Positions 9,125 through 18,767 are shown, counted from the stretch's first letter. The stretch is 64,000 nucleotides of DNA from Magnetospira sp. QH-2 (GCF_000968135.1 NZ_FO538765.1:1007819-1071818); one strand, 5' to 3'. The notes: a model not told the origin generated them from the sequence alone. Made by a program: numbers and translations.

Positions 9125-9200
9125 AACAGGCTGCTGAAAAAGTGCGCATCCCGTTTGTCGGTCTTCACCGGCGACGCCTTGGCATAAAGCCTTTCGCGTT
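9125..9200. repeat. MITE-like fragment (TAACAGGCTGCTGAAAAAGT end)
   Basis: The 19-nt end at 9125-9143 is the same sequence that borders the element interrupted by IS110 at 34151 and 35674-35693. A further shared word, AAAGCCTTTCGC, occurs at about 9186. The opposite end is not recognisable, so this may be a decayed or one-ended copy. The rest of the gap 9061-9269 shows no gene. Confidence 0.55.
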
Positions 9201-9269
9201 TCATATGACCCGTTCCGCGTCCGTCAGGTTCCATTGAACCCGGTCAACAGGCGCGACGTGGTCCAAGGA

Positions 9270-9857
9270 CTACCCAAACAGCGCCGTTTCCACCGCATCA
9301 CAGAGTATATGGCCGATCAGGATATGGGATTCCTGAATGCGCGGTGTATGGGTCGAAGGGACGCGGATACAGTGATTACACAACTCGGCCATCTTGCCGC
9401 CATCTTGACCTGTCATTCCAATACTTGTGATACCCAGGCCTTTGCAGGCTTCCAAGGCTCTGAGGATGTTCGGTGAATTGCCCGAGGTGGAAATACCGAT
9501 GAACAGATCGCCTGGTTTTCCGTTGGCCTCCAACTGGCGGCGGAACAATTCTTCGTACCCGAAGTCATTGGAAACCGCCGTGAGGATAGATGTATCAGTG
9601 GTCAGGGCGATGGATGGCAGGGCCGGACGGTTGGCAATGTAACGGCAGACGAATTCCGTCGCCAAATGCTGGGCATCGGCGGCACTGCCACCGTTTCCTG
9701 CAAGCAAGGTCTTATTGCCATTGCGGTAGGTATCGATCACCAATCCACAGATCGTCTCGATCTGGGTGACCAGGGCCGTGTCGGCCAAGAGGGCCTGTTT
9801 GACGGTGATGGAATCTTCGATCTGTTGCCGGACGAACCGGGGAGGGAGGTCAACCAA
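9270..9857 (-). CDS. SIS-domain phosphosugar isomerase, GmhA-like
   Basis: A 195-aa sedoheptulose-7-phosphate isomerase-type protein. It has the GNGGSAADAQHLATEF motif near residue 53, LTTDTSILTAVSND, ISTSGNSPN and a C-terminal QESHILIGHILCDAVE, all as in phosphoheptose isomerases. The family makes the first committed step to ADP- or GDP-heptose. The start is a TTG backed by AAGGAG five bases upstream; there is no better ATG. It is downstream of a glycosyltransferase gene in the same direction, so it may feed a heptose-type sugar into the polysaccharide of this locus. Confidence 0.85.
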   Translation of the reverse strand: MVDLPPRFVRQQIEDSITVKQALLADTALVTQIETICGLVIDTYRNGNKTLLAGNGGSAADAQHLATEFVCRYIANRPALPSIALTTDTSILTAVSNDFGYEELFRRQLEANGKPGDLFIGISTSGNSPNILRALEACKGLGITSIGMTGQDGGKMAELCNHCIRVPSTHTPRIQESHILIGHILCDAVETALFG

Positions 9858-9909
9858 ACTGGGCTCCTTGCTTCATATCCGCTTTGGTCAAAATAGCATA
9901 TTGGCGCGC

Positions 9910-11097
9910 TCAAGGCCTGGTCGAGGGAGCCTTGCCATCCAGCAAGGTTTCGAACAAGGCGGTGACCCGCTTGGCATTGCCCACCCAGGTCATATCCCGT
10001 TCCTCGATGGTCGCCCGCGCGCCGTCCCCTAACTTGGCCCGCAAGGAGTCATCGGTAATCAGACGTTCTATGGCCTGACGCATGGCTTGCTCCGATTGCG
10101 CATCGAACAACAGGGCGTTTTGTTCGTCAACGAGCACTTCTTCGATATTGGGCATGGATGGGGCCACCACGGCACAGCCCAGGTACAGATACTCGAACAG
10201 CTTCAAGGGGGAGGCATATGGAGTCACCGCGGGCTGCAAAGCAATATCGAAGGCCGCCACATGCTCGGGAATTTCATGCCGTCCGATTACACCGGTAACA
10301 GTGAAGCGGTCTTCCAAGTCGGCGTCGCGGGCCTGTTTTTCAAGCTTCGCGCGCTCCGGACCATCGCCAACGAGCAGCAGGTGCAGATTTTGTTCTGGCG
10401 GAGCATCGGCCATCATGTCGATCACCGAATCAAGACGGTGCCAGTCGCGCACAAAGCCCGTGAACCCCAACACCAGACGCCCGTCCAACCCCAGCCGTTT
10501 CTTGGCTTCAATCATATCCGGTGTATTTTTGAAGTAGTCTTCATTAATGCCGTTGGGGATGATGGAAATGCGGTCATCGGGGACGCCGACGGCCCGAACA
10601 TGATCGGCCAGGACATCGGTCACCGGCAAGACGTGATCGGCATGGCGCCAAGCATAGGCCTCGCTCCAACGGGCCAGAGAACGCAAGGCCAGTCCGCCGA
10701 ACTTATCCCGCTCCTCGGCCAAGGGCGCATTGACTTCCAACAACATAGGCAGACCGGTTTTATTCTTTAGCCAAATGCCGGAAGGCAGGAACAGGTTATA
10801 GCGCTCGTAAAACACATCGGGGTTGTGGGCCTTGTGGGCCTGAACAAGGCTTCGGTAGGCCTTGAAGGCATAGGCCAGTTCAAGAATTTCGTGGATGAAC
10901 TTGGGCAGATGACCGCGAATGAAATCGATCAGACCCCCTTCGGATTCAGAGTTTGAAGAGGATGCCGCCTGTTCACCCCCCCCGGGCGCGACCATGATGA
11001 TTTCATGGCCCAGCTTCCGCAGCGCCCCGGTCAGTTCCTCGATGTGCACATTCTGGCCGTCTTTTGACCGGGTCCGGTGGTGATAGAGGATTTTCAT
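9910..11097 (-). CDS. Glycosyltransferase family 4
   Basis: About 395 aa with a GT-B fold. The N-terminal acceptor domain starts MKILYHHRTRSKDGQNVH, and the C-terminal donor domain has LGFTGFVRDWHRL, LLLVGDGPER and a PYASPLKLFEYLYLG stretch (E-x7-E-like sugar-nucleotide site). It is a retaining transferase for exopolysaccharide assembly; donor sugar unknown. The start at 11097 is chosen for its GGAGA ribosome site and typical N terminus. It lies 31 bp downstream of the XrtA-associated sugar transferase. Confidence 0.88.
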   Translation of the reverse strand: MKILYHHRTRSKDGQNVHIEELTGALRKLGHEIIMVAPGGGEQAASSSNSESEGGLIDFIRGHLPKFIHEILELAYAFKAYRSLVQAHKAHNPDVFYERYNLFLPSGIWLKNKTGLPMLLEVNAPLAEERDKFGGLALRSLARWSEAYAWRHADHVLPVTDVLADHVRAVGVPDDRISIIPNGINEDYFKNTPDMIEAKKRLGLDGRLVLGFTGFVRDWHRLDSVIDMMADAPPEQNLHLLLVGDGPERAKLEKQARDADLEDRFTVTGVIGRHEIPEHVAAFDIALQPAVTPYASPLKLFEYLYLGCAVVAPSMPNIEEVLVDEQNALLFDAQSEQAMRQAIERLITDDSLRAKLGDGARATIEERDMTWVGNAKRVTALFETLLDGKAPSTRP

Positions 11098-11128
11098 GGA
11101 GGTCTCCGGCCGCCCCGCCAACGGGTGG

Positions 11129-12352
11129 TTACGAGGATGCGTTTTCTTGGGCTTTTTGCGAGGATTCGGTCAGGATCGTTTCCAGCCGCCGTAGATTGGC
11201 GTTCCAATCGAATTGATCCAAGATGATCTGCCGCGCCGCCGGCTTCTGTTGTCGTCCTTCCCGCAATAGCGCGATGGCTTTGGTGGCTGTTTCTTCCGGG
11301 GTATCGACCACATAAGCTTCGTCATCGGGAATGCCGGTCATGGCATTGCTGGAGGCCAGAACGGGCAATTCCATGGCCATGGCTTCCAGGACCTTGTTCT
11401 GAATACCCCGGGCGATCCGCAGGGGCAGGACGGCCGCTATGGCATGGGAAAGGAAGGGGCGGACATCCGGCACTCCGCCAGTGACCAACACGCCGGGACG
11501 TTCGCCCAGTTTGCGTACCGCTGGACTAGGCCGCATGCCGACGATGCAGAACAGCACATCAGGCACCGCCTTGCGGACTTTGGGCAACACCTCGTTGACG
11601 AACCAGGTCACCGCGTCGATGTTCGGCCAGTAGTCCATGGCGCCGGTGAAGACAAGAACCCGAGAGTCGCTGGGATAGGGGTCTTCGAAGCTCAAGCTGG
11701 GATCGAAATACTCGCTATCGACACCCTGGGTGCGGTTGGTGGTCCGGTCGGCACACTCCGGCGCCAGCGAGCGGAACAAATCGGCTTCGGCCTTGGAGAT
11801 GAACACGGTGGTATCGAATTGCAAGGATGCCTTGGTTTCGAACGCCAGCAGTTTGTCGGCCTCGCGGCGGTACAGCCAACTCAGCGGCCAGGTCTTTTGT
11901 TCTCCATAGGCCCGCCACTTTTCCGAATCCACGTCTTCCATGTTGAGCAAGGTGCCTGCGTTGGGGGGCATTTTTCCGTCGATCAGATACAGGCCCATCA
12001 CACCACTGTAGACCAGCACGGCATCTGGTTTTTCCTCCGCGACGACCCGATCGACCCAGGCCTGGAGTTGCGCATTGCGATAGAAAGGGAGCGACAATGC
12101 CTCGCCCGACAGCAATCCCTTGACCACGCTCTTGGCCTTGTGAGTCTTGGGGGAGATGCCGATGATGCAGGTCTCGGCACACATTTCTTCGACCATTGGC
12201 AGGTATTGCCAATCTTCTTCCGCATCGATGAAGGTGCCGAGAAAGATCCGACAACGGGTCGAAAAATATTTCAGCATGTTGTGGGTCGCGATTTTGTCAC
12301 CCTTATTGGGTGGATAGGGCAATCGGTGCACCAGGAACAACAGCTTGTCCAT
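11129..12352 (-). CDS. PEP-CTERM/XrtA-associated sugar transferase (TIGR03087-type)
   Basis: A 407-aa GT4-like transferase beginning MDKLLFLVHRLPYPPNKGDK, the characteristic opening of the Stp1 family found beside exosortase loci. The C-terminal half has LVFTGAMDYWPNIDAV and a GVLVTGGVPDVRPFL stretch followed by the R-x6-KVLEAMA nucleotide-sugar site. In this family the gene accompanies exosortase and polysaccharide-export genes, which is exactly the context here. Acceptor and donor are not known. Confidence 0.88.
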   Translation of the reverse strand: MDKLLFLVHRLPYPPNKGDKIATHNMLKYFSTRCRIFLGTFIDAEEDWQYLPMVEEMCAETCIIGISPKTHKAKSVVKGLLSGEALSLPFYRNAQLQAWVDRVVAEEKPDAVLVYSGVMGLYLIDGKMPPNAGTLLNMEDVDSEKWRAYGEQKTWPLSWLYRREADKLLAFETKASLQFDTTVFISKAEADLFRSLAPECADRTTNRTQGVDSEYFDPSLSFEDPYPSDSRVLVFTGAMDYWPNIDAVTWFVNEVLPKVRKAVPDVLFCIVGMRPSPAVRKLGERPGVLVTGGVPDVRPFLSHAIAAVLPLRIARGIQNKVLEAMAMELPVLASSNAMTGIPDDEAYVVDTPEETATKAIALLREGRQQKPAARQIILDQFDWNANLRRLETILTESSQKAQENASS

Positions 12353-12446
12353 CGGGGATCCTCGGCCAGTCGAACGTTTGAAGTTTCAGCACACTAACCG
12401 CCTTTCGCGGATTCGGCCAACTCATTATCCTTGTCCATGCGGTGCT

Positions 12447-13187
12447 TCAGTAATAGCGCAGGCGATACCACAGCCGCCCCAGTTGTTCATGCAGGGCGTA
12501 GTAGCTGAGGACCAGGGCCTTGGCGCTGGGAACGAAATGGGCAACGGTTAAGTCCGGCAGGGCTGCCAGGGCCACGGGCGCCGGAACCACTTTCAGACCC
12601 ATGGCCTGGAACGCTTCGGTTGCCCGCGGTAAATGCCAGCCCTGAGTCACCAGATAGATCGCTTCAATCTTGTTTTCGTTCAGGATCTCCGCACTGAATT
12701 TCGCGTTCTCGAAGGTATTGGTGGAACGCTCTTCCAGCCACTTTGCCTCGATCCCGTAGCCTTGCGAGAGGGCACGAGCCATCAAGGAGGCCATGGAGTG
12801 GTCAAAGTGCTTGGCCACGCCCCCTGTCACCAGAATGGGTAGTCGATGCTTTCGCGCCAGCAAGACCCCGCCATGCAGTCGTTCTAAGGTGAGGCCGTCC
12901 ACCTCTTCTCGAGGCTCAAGGGGAGTCGCTGCATAACCACCGGCACTGAGAACGACCACGGCCTTGGGAAGAGCGGCCGATGGCGGTGGAATGGATTCTT
13001 GTAGTTTGGCGAGAAGAGGGATGGCAACGACGGGCAGAGATAGAATCAACAAGAACCCCAGATTGGCCAGCGAAAAACCCAGCCACCGTTTGCGCCGTCG
13101 CAGATCGATCAGCGCCAGAAACAGGCCCATTGCCAGCAGCACGAAAAGCAGCCCCGGTGGCATGAGCAAGGCCTTCAGGACTGTCAT
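12447..13187 (-). CDS. YdcF/SanA-family membrane protein (DUF218)
   Basis: A 246-aa protein with two N-terminal membrane segments (residues about 8-24 and 36-58) and a DUF218 domain (VVVLSAGG, ILVTGGVAK, EERSTNTFENAKFSAEIL, LVTQGWHLPRA). Such proteins affect envelope polysaccharide or lipid-carrier metabolism (ElyC/SanA group). It sits inside the exopolysaccharide locus, between FemAB and the sugar transferase, all on the minus strand. Confidence 0.82.
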   Translation of the reverse strand: MTVLKALLMPPGLLFVLLAMGLFLALIDLRRRKRWLGFSLANLGFLLILSLPVVAIPLLAKLQESIPPPSAALPKAVVVLSAGGYAATPLEPREEVDGLTLERLHGGVLLARKHRLPILVTGGVAKHFDHSMASLMARALSQGYGIEAKWLEERSTNTFENAKFSAEILNENKIEAIYLVTQGWHLPRATEAFQAMGLKVVPAPVALAALPDLTVAHFVPSAKALVLSYYALHEQLGRLWYRLRYY

Positions 13188-13206
13188 GATTCCCGATCGC
13201 TCCCGT

Positions 13207-14235
13207 TTAGCCGACCTGGCGACCGATAAAGGGGCCGATGAAGTTGGCCACCGGAAGCGGCAGTTTCTGCCAGGTGGAGATCATCAACTTGTACTTGGGA
13301 TTGTTGGGGTTGACGTCGGGCATGGGCTGATCGCCCTTCATCTTGAAGTCGAGCACCAAGGGCTGCGGCTCGAAGCCCCAATTCTTCTTGAAGGAATAAG
13401 GCCCGGTTCCGACCTTGCTGCGACCGAAATCGAACTGGGTAAAGCCCTTCTCCACCGCCCGGCGCATGACCCGGAAATACATCAGGTCGGCGGCACCCAG
13501 CTTGCGGGCCTCGAAGGCGGCGCCAGTGTAATAGGGCATCACCCGGTCTTTGAAATAGAAATTGAGGACACTCGACAGGGGCTTGCCGTCCAGCCGCACG
13601 GTCAGGATATCAGCACAGTCGGCGAATTCGGTCATCAGATTCCGGATGTATTTCTTGCCAAAGACCGGGGTGCCCAGATTGCGCATGGAAAACGAATAGA
13701 GCCCATAGAAGCTGTCGACCTCGTCATCGACCGTATCGGTCAGGTCCGATTTCAAGGCCTTGCGCACCACGGCGCGCTGTTTGCGCGGGATCTGCTTCAG
13801 ACAATCGTCTTCCGCGGCCTCGATGGGGCGGTCAAAGGTGGCATAGAGGCCTTCCTTGCGCTGCCAGCCCGCCCGGTCGGCCTTTGGGTTGCGGAACTCG
13901 ATATAGTCGGCGCTGACACTCTTGAGGATATCCTCGGCGGCGCCGTCCAAGGCCTTGCGGGCTTCCTCGTCCACCACCGCCGGAGAGCCATCCACGCAAA
14001 AGGCGGTGGAGACCAAGCGGTTGCCGAAGATCGGGCTTTTCATGTGGGTCAGGGGCAGAACGCCGGTGATCTCGCCATCTTTTTCCGTGTAGAGAAACGG
14101 GCTTTTTTGACCGAAGCTGTTCTCGATGACCCGCTTCCAGCCCGCTTTATGAAAGAAAGTGGCTTCCGGACAGCTGTTCACGAACGCGTCCCAGCGCTCC
14201 GCGCTTGCGGTGTCCAGTTCCTTAACGGTCGTCAT
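13207..14235 (-). CDS. FemAB-type acyltransferase, PEP-CTERM-associated (TIGR03019-type)
   Basis: About 342 aa of GNAT/FemAB fold. It includes ATFFHKAGWKRVIENSFG near the N terminus, GVLPLTHMKS, a KQRAVVRKA segment and the C-terminal FDFGRSKVGTGPYSFKKNWG signature typical of the XrtA-linked family. FemAB relatives transfer aminoacyl groups; here modification of the exopolysaccharide or its precursor is likely. The start at 14235 has a GGGGGA ribosome site and sits 8 bp from the stop of the deacetylase gene. The product is not experimentally defined. Confidence 0.87.
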   Translation of the reverse strand: MTTVKELDTASAERWDAFVNSCPEATFFHKAGWKRVIENSFGQKSPFLYTEKDGEITGVLPLTHMKSPIFGNRLVSTAFCVDGSPAVVDEEARKALDGAAEDILKSVSADYIEFRNPKADRAGWQRKEGLYATFDRPIEAAEDDCLKQIPRKQRAVVRKALKSDLTDTVDDEVDSFYGLYSFSMRNLGTPVFGKKYIRNLMTEFADCADILTVRLDGKPLSSVLNFYFKDRVMPYYTGAAFEARKLGAADLMYFRVMRRAVEKGFTQFDFGRSKVGTGPYSFKKNWGFEPQPLVLDFKMKGDQPMPDVNPNNPKYKLMISTWQKLPLPVANFIGPFIGRQVG

Positions 14236-14243
14236 GAGTCCCC

Positions 14244-15113
14244 CTAGACTGACTTGTGCGCGGCGTTGGGTTGGGGATCGGCCATGAACACCCGGTCCAT
14301 GCGATCCCATTTGAAATCAGCCAGCAGCCGACGCAGGCGATGTTCCATGCGGTGCAAATTCAGATAATGGCGGAACTTGGATTTGGCTGACAGTCCGTCC
14401 ATGCGCGGCTGGTCCGGATCCAACTCCCAAGGATGGTAATAGAAAATGCAGGATTGCCCATCATTTCCATTCACCCGCCGCATGGCCTGACGCGATACCG
14501 CATAGGGCAGCAGGCGGAAATAGCCGCCGCCGGAACAAGGTAGATTGCGGCTGCCCACACGAAGGGTGGTCAGCGGGATTTCGCTGATGGCGGCATCGGT
14601 GGGCTGAAACAGGAAGCGCGGGGCTTCTGGCATGCCATAAAGATCGTGATTGATGGGATAGATGGAAGAGCTATAGGCATAGCCTTCTTCGGCCAGTACG
14701 TCGAAGGCCCATAGGTTGTTCCGCCCGATAGAGAAGGTGGCGGCCCGATAGCCTGTGACCGCCTGACCGCCGGTATCTTCCAGCAAAGCCTTGGTGCGGC
14801 GGATGTCGTCGCGGAATTCATCGGGGCTCTGGTCGGTGACCAGGAAATGGGCCCAGCCATGGCTGGCCAGTTCGTGACCCTCTTCGACAATGCGCCTGAT
14901 CAACTGCGGAAACCGCTCGGCCACCCATCCAAGGGTGAAGAAGGTCGCCTTGGTGTTGGTCTCGGCATAGATATCCAGGGCGCGCGAGGTATTGTCCACC
15001 ACGCGGGTGGGGAAACTGTCCCAATCGCCGCGTGATACCCGGTTGGCAAAGGCCTGGACCTGGAAATAGTCTTCCACGTCAATGGTCATGGCGTTGACGA
15101 TGGGGGCCGTCAT
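14244..15113 (-). CDS. Polysaccharide deacetylase, XrtA-associated (TIGR03006-type)
   Basis: A 289-aa NodB-fold enzyme. Conserved features are MTIDVEDYFQVQAF (first catalytic/metal Asp), TFFTLGWVAERFPQLIR, ASHGWAHFLV (metal His residues), GYRAATFSIG and a late FYYHPWELDPDQPR. These are diagnostic of the deacetylase subfamily paired with exosortase A. It should remove N-acetyl groups from the exported polysaccharide. The start ATG overlaps the stop of the ATPase gene by 4 nt. Confidence 0.92.
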   Translation of the reverse strand: MTAPIVNAMTIDVEDYFQVQAFANRVSRGDWDSFPTRVVDNTSRALDIYAETNTKATFFTLGWVAERFPQLIRRIVEEGHELASHGWAHFLVTDQSPDEFRDDIRRTKALLEDTGGQAVTGYRAATFSIGRNNLWAFDVLAEEGYAYSSSIYPINHDLYGMPEAPRFLFQPTDAAISEIPLTTLRVGSRNLPCSGGGYFRLLPYAVSRQAMRRVNGNDGQSCIFYYHPWELDPDQPRMDGLSAKSKFRHYLNLHRMEHRLRRLLADFKWDRMDRVFMADPQPNAAHKSV

Positions 15114-16174
15114 TTCGACCGACGCCTCTTCTCCACCTCCCCATCGAGGGTCCGGAGGTATTCGGAAAAGGTCATCAGTGCGCGGCGCAGCGCCTGGTCA
15201 TGCAAATCAACCAAGTCTTCCATGGCTTCCACGCGGATTTTCAATTCCTTTACCGCATGAATCTGTTCACGCAGCGCCTCGGAATCAAGGGAAGCGACGT
15301 TGGACAGCACCGCGGCCGAGGCCTCTTGCTTCGCCTCTTCCGGATCCGGCTCAAAGCCGCTATCGCGCTCCAGCTCCAGGTCTTCGGCCACCTGATTGAC
15401 GTCATCGCCGTCAATTTTATGGAGCTCTTCCAGGCACCCATAGAGCAACAGCCGGGAGCAAAGCACGTTGATCCGCCGGGGCACGCCGCCAGTGCGTTCA
15501 TAGATCGCCTGGAAAGCACCGTCGGTGATTTTCGGGTCGTTTTTCCAGTTCACCTCGTGCAGACGGTGCTGGATGTATTCCTTGGTTTCCTCGTCATCCA
15601 CCGGGCCCAGGTGATAGGAGGCGATGACCCGTTGGCGCAACTGCTCCAGATCGGGGCTGGCGATGGTACGGCGGAACTGCGGCTGACCGACCAGAATACT
15701 CTGCAAGGGCACATCGTTGCCCACGGTCAGGTTGGACAGCATGCGGAGCTCTTCCAAAGCCTCGAAGGTCAGATTCTGGGCCTCATCGACCACCAAGATG
15801 CTGCGGCGTCCCTCGGCCAGATTGTCGGCCAGGAATTGTTGAATTCGTTCCAGCAAGGCGGGCTTGGTGAGACCCTCATGGGGAATGCCGAATACCGAGG
15901 CCGTCATGTACAGGGTGTCGTCAGCGTTGAAGCGCGTGGTGACGATGGTGCCGGTCTTGTACTTCTCTGAGTCCATATGGGACATGAGATGGGCCAGCAG
16001 GGTGGTCTTGCCCGCGCCCACATCGCCGGTGATGACAATAAAGCCTTCACCCTGGGTCAGACCGTAAGATAGATAGGCCTTGGCACGATTGTGAACGGTA
16101 CTGCCGAAAAAAAACCGCGGATCCGGCGTCAGCTGGAACGGCGGTCCCTTGAGCCCGTAAAACTCGACATACAT
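15110..16174 (-). CDS. XrtA-associated AAA ATPase (TIGR03015-type)
   Basis: A 354-aa ExeA-like ATPase. The Walker A motif is GDVGAGKTTLLAHL (residues about 50-63), Walker B is ILVVDEAQNL, and a sensor-like ILVGQPQFRR and a C-terminal helical tail with coiled-coil character follow. The N-terminal MYVEFYGLKGPPFQLTPDP is typical. The family is thought to energise or regulate assembly of the exopolysaccharide machinery, by analogy with ExeA-type secretion ATPases. It is tightly packed between the beta-barrel gene (6 bp) and the deacetylase (overlap). Confidence 0.9.
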   Translation of the reverse strand: MYVEFYGLKGPPFQLTPDPRFFFGSTVHNRAKAYLSYGLTQGEGFIVITGDVGAGKTTLLAHLMSHMDSEKYKTGTIVTTRFNADDTLYMTASVFGIPHEGLTKPALLERIQQFLADNLAEGRRSILVVDEAQNLTFEALEELRMLSNLTVGNDVPLQSILVGQPQFRRTIASPDLEQLRQRVIASYHLGPVDDEETKEYIQHRLHEVNWKNDPKITDGAFQAIYERTGGVPRRINVLCSRLLLYGCLEELHKIDGDDVNQVAEDLELERDSGFEPDPEEAKQEASAAVLSNVASLDSEALREQIHAVKELKIRVEAMEDLVDLHDQALRRALMTFSEYLRTLDGEVEKRRRSK

Positions 16175-16180
16175 AGTGGC

Positions 16181-17719
16181 TCAGAACTCCTTGCGCAGGC
16201 TGACAGAGACCGTGTTTTCCTTCAGGGCTGGAGTCCCTGTGGTGTTTTGATACAGCCGCGAGACTTGAGCCGAAGCATCCAGCGTGTCGTTCAGGGCATA
16301 GCTCAGCTGCGCGGTACCGTTCATTGACTTTGTCGTTCCGGAGCTGCTGGAGGAACTGCGGCTGAAATTGGCATTGACGTTCAAAGTTGTTTGGCGCGAA
16401 AGCTCCCGGTTCCAGCTCCCGTTCAATGACAGGCTCGAATCAGACCCTGCATTGGTGCCGCTGAAAGTTCGCTTGGTCAGGTTCACGCCGGCGTTGAAGC
16501 GGTTGCGCCCTCTGGTTCCGGTCAAACCCAGGCTGAGAGTCTGGGACTTAAAGCTGGATTCCACCAAATCGGTTTGCAGGTCGTTGGGATCCACCACAAG
16601 ACCCGTCGTGGCATCAATGATGTCACCGTCGTCGTTGGTGGTCAGATTGTTCAAGCTGCTGGAAAGAGCGGTTTGCTGGGTCGAGAAATCGGTCGAATAG
16701 GAGCCCTGCAACGTGGTCCGTGGCGAGAAGCGATAGGTCAGATCGCCAGAGAATTGAGTGGTGGTGAACCGCTTGCCATATTGGATGGTTACATTGGTTT
16801 TTGGTCCCGGGGCGATCTGCATGCCGCCGTTCCAGAAGAGTCCGTTGTTGGCCGATTGGTCCGCGCTGTTCTTGTCCTTGAATTTCTCGTAACCGGCGGA
16901 AGCCAGCAAGGTCAATTGCGGCATGACCACATAGGCGGCCTCTCCTTCGGTCACATCGCGGCGGTAATCGAATTGCCCTTGCTTCATGGAAACTTCCGTG
17001 CGCGCTTCGCCGGACCAGGTCAGGACACTGAAACGGCGGCCGCTTTCCAGGCCGGAGATAATCTCGTGAGTGATGGTATTGTTGAGGCCTCCATCGCCCG
17101 TCCCGGTGTCGGTCCCGGTGGCCATGAAGCGATTGCCGTTGAGCCGATAGGTCATCACCGAATCAGCCCAGCCGTCGTTGCCATGCTTGAAGGTGGGCGC
17201 GATGGAATAGTTGAGGATTCGGGTCCGGTTGGTCGATGTGGTGCGGTCGGTCGCCGTTGTGGTGCCTGTTTGCGAAACGAATTGCTCGCTCACCGATGCA
17301 CGGCCATCGACAGAAACGTAGTCCGGAATGATATCAACTTCTCCGAGCCCCAGCAGTTCATGCCGGAAGCCGTTCAGCTCCTTGTTTCGAAGATAGGTGT
17401 CCCGTGACAGGGAATAGCTGAAATTGGCACTGCTTCGGCCGCCTTCGCCCTGTAGGCTGATGCCGGCATCGGTGGTGTTGATAAAGTCGGTGGCCCGATT
17501 GGTGGTCGAGGAATTGGCGTTGTCGGTGAAGGTTTCCTCGGTGGCAACGGTGGTCACGATGTCCCAGCGGGCCTGGCTTTGCATTGGCAAAAGGGTCGCC
17601 AGACCGCCGACGAAAAGGCTCGCCAGCACGGATCCCCGGACGGCCATCGACAATGAATGGGTGCGTACGCAGGGGTACCCATTCCGTCCGAACCTATCCT
17701 TGTTTGCCGCCTTGGTCAT
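16181..17719 (-). CDS. PEP-CTERM-system outer-membrane beta-barrel (TIGR03016-type)
   Basis: A 500-odd-aa protein with an N-terminal signal (hydrophobic VLASLFVGGLATLLP, then QSQA), followed by many alternating-hydrophobicity strands rich in Ser, Thr and Asn. It ends in SVSLRKEF, a classic C-terminal aromatic barrel signal. Position in the XrtA cluster next to the Wza-like lipoprotein suggests the outer-membrane partner of polysaccharide export. The start is uncertain: 17719 (ATG) is used, 17779 or 17647 are possible; only the last would give a compact signal peptide. Confidence 0.83.
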   Translation of the reverse strand: MTKAANKDRFGRNGYPCVRTHSLSMAVRGSVLASLFVGGLATLLPMQSQARWDIVTTVATEETFTDNANSSTTNRATDFINTTDAGISLQGEGGRSSANFSYSLSRDTYLRNKELNGFRHELLGLGEVDIIPDYVSVDGRASVSEQFVSQTGTTTATDRTTSTNRTRILNYSIAPTFKHGNDGWADSVMTYRLNGNRFMATGTDTGTGDGGLNNTITHEIISGLESGRRFSVLTWSGEARTEVSMKQGQFDYRRDVTEGEAAYVVMPQLTLLASAGYEKFKDKNSADQSANNGLFWNGGMQIAPGPKTNVTIQYGKRFTTTQFSGDLTYRFSPRTTLQGSYSTDFSTQQTALSSSLNNLTTNDDGDIIDATTGLVVDPNDLQTDLVESSFKSQTLSLGLTGTRGRNRFNAGVNLTKRTFSGTNAGSDSSLSLNGSWNRELSRQTTLNVNANFSRSSSSSSGTTKSMNGTAQLSYALNDTLDASAQVSRLYQNTTGTPALKENTVSVSLRKEF

Positions 17720-17833
17720 TCCGTCGCCAGTGTGCCGTCTAGAGTGCTGTCGTGAATCTCGGATCGTTTCCAATCCCAAAACGACGCCCAGGCGTGCGTG
17801 ACGCCGGACGCCGGATCGGAACCGGAGAAAGAA

Positions 17834-18463
17834 TCAGAACCAAGCCTGCGGAACGATAATCACATCGCCCGGAAGCATTTCCACGTTCGCGCTCATGTCG
17901 CCTTCCTTGAGCAAATCGTCGAGCCGAATACGGAAATTCTCCTTGCCCTCGGCCTTTTGGCGTACCAGCACGGCCCGGTTGCCCGAGGCAAATTCGGTCA
18001 AGCCACCCACCTCAATCATCACATCAAGGACGGTCATCCTTTCACGGAATGAAATAGCCTGCGGCTCGGCGGCTTCACCCACCACGCGGACTTGCTGATT
18101 GAACGGTCCGACAAACCCGGTGACGATCACCGTGACGATCGGGTTTTGGACATATTCGCCCAGCACCTTTTCGATGTCTCGAGCCAGTTGTGTCGACGTT
18201 TTGCCGGCGGCTTGAAGATCTTCGATCAAAGGGACCGAAATCAATCCGTCGGGACGAACTGGAATGGTGGTCGACAGCTCCGGATTCCGCCAGACGAAGA
18301 TCTGCAGCGTATCCGTGGCGCCGATGCGATAAGTCGGTTGTTCCCCAACGGTCTGGGAAACGTCCGGGGCATCGTCATAGGGCGAGCAGGCGACCATAAA
18401 CAGGCCGAGTAGGGCGACCATGACGGGGCGGAGTGATATGACACTATTGAAATAGCTGCGCAC
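17834..18463 (-). CDS. Wza-like polysaccharide export lipoprotein (TIGR03027-type)
   Basis: About 209 aa with a lipoprotein signal peptide ending GLFMVAC, so the Cys after the hydrophobic stretch is the lipidation site. Next come the poly-export domain (YRIGATDTLQIFVWRNPELS, DGLISVPLIEDLQAAGKT) and a SLBB-like repeat with VRVVGEAAEPQAISF. It should form the periplasm-to-outer-membrane exit for the exopolysaccharide. The GTG at 18463 is chosen because it gives a basic n-region; a GTG at 18535 or ATG at 18421 are alternatives. It is the first gene of the minus-strand arm. Confidence 0.85.
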   Translation of the reverse strand: MRSYFNSVISLRPVMVALLGLFMVACSPYDDAPDVSQTVGEQPTYRIGATDTLQIFVWRNPELSTTIPVRPDGLISVPLIEDLQAAGKTSTQLARDIEKVLGEYVQNPIVTVIVTGFVGPFNQQVRVVGEAAEPQAISFRERMTVLDVMIEVGGLTEFASGNRAVLVRQKAEGKENFRIRLDDLLKEGDMSANVEMLPGDVIIVPQAWF

Positions 18464-18767
18464 GACTAAAGGTCCGAACAGTTGTGAATGTTGGAATGCA
18501 GTATCATATAGTTGGTTTCCTTGTGCAATAGTCACTTGAGTGATAGTGACATGTCTGCGCTATATCGGTCACACTCCCGTTGCCCATCCGCCACGGAGGT
18601 GGCTATGCCCGGATGGGGTGAGGAAACTATCGCCAATGGGTTTGAATCGGTGTTAAATGACTTCCGGATCAAATGCACGACGGTGGTTTCGTTATTGAAT
18701 TCAGCGGTTGCCGCGTGTTAAGGCCGCACCCAGAAAGTGTCACGCTGGAGCATTGTAAAGCGAAATA
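18464..18767. promoter_or_regulatory. Divergent control region of the exosortase/exopolysaccharide locus
   Basis: The roughly 300-bp gap separates the two divergently transcribed arms, so both promoters must lie here. A visible inverted repeat GTCACT (18531-18536) / AGTGAC (18545-18550) could be an operator. No clear -35/-10 pair or sigma-54 element was found. Confidence 0.4.

Noticed and set aside
9061-9269. Possible tRNA or attachment site in the gap after grxC
   Set aside because: No cloverleaf or CCA-type end could be drawn; the sequence is explained by the two repeat fragments.
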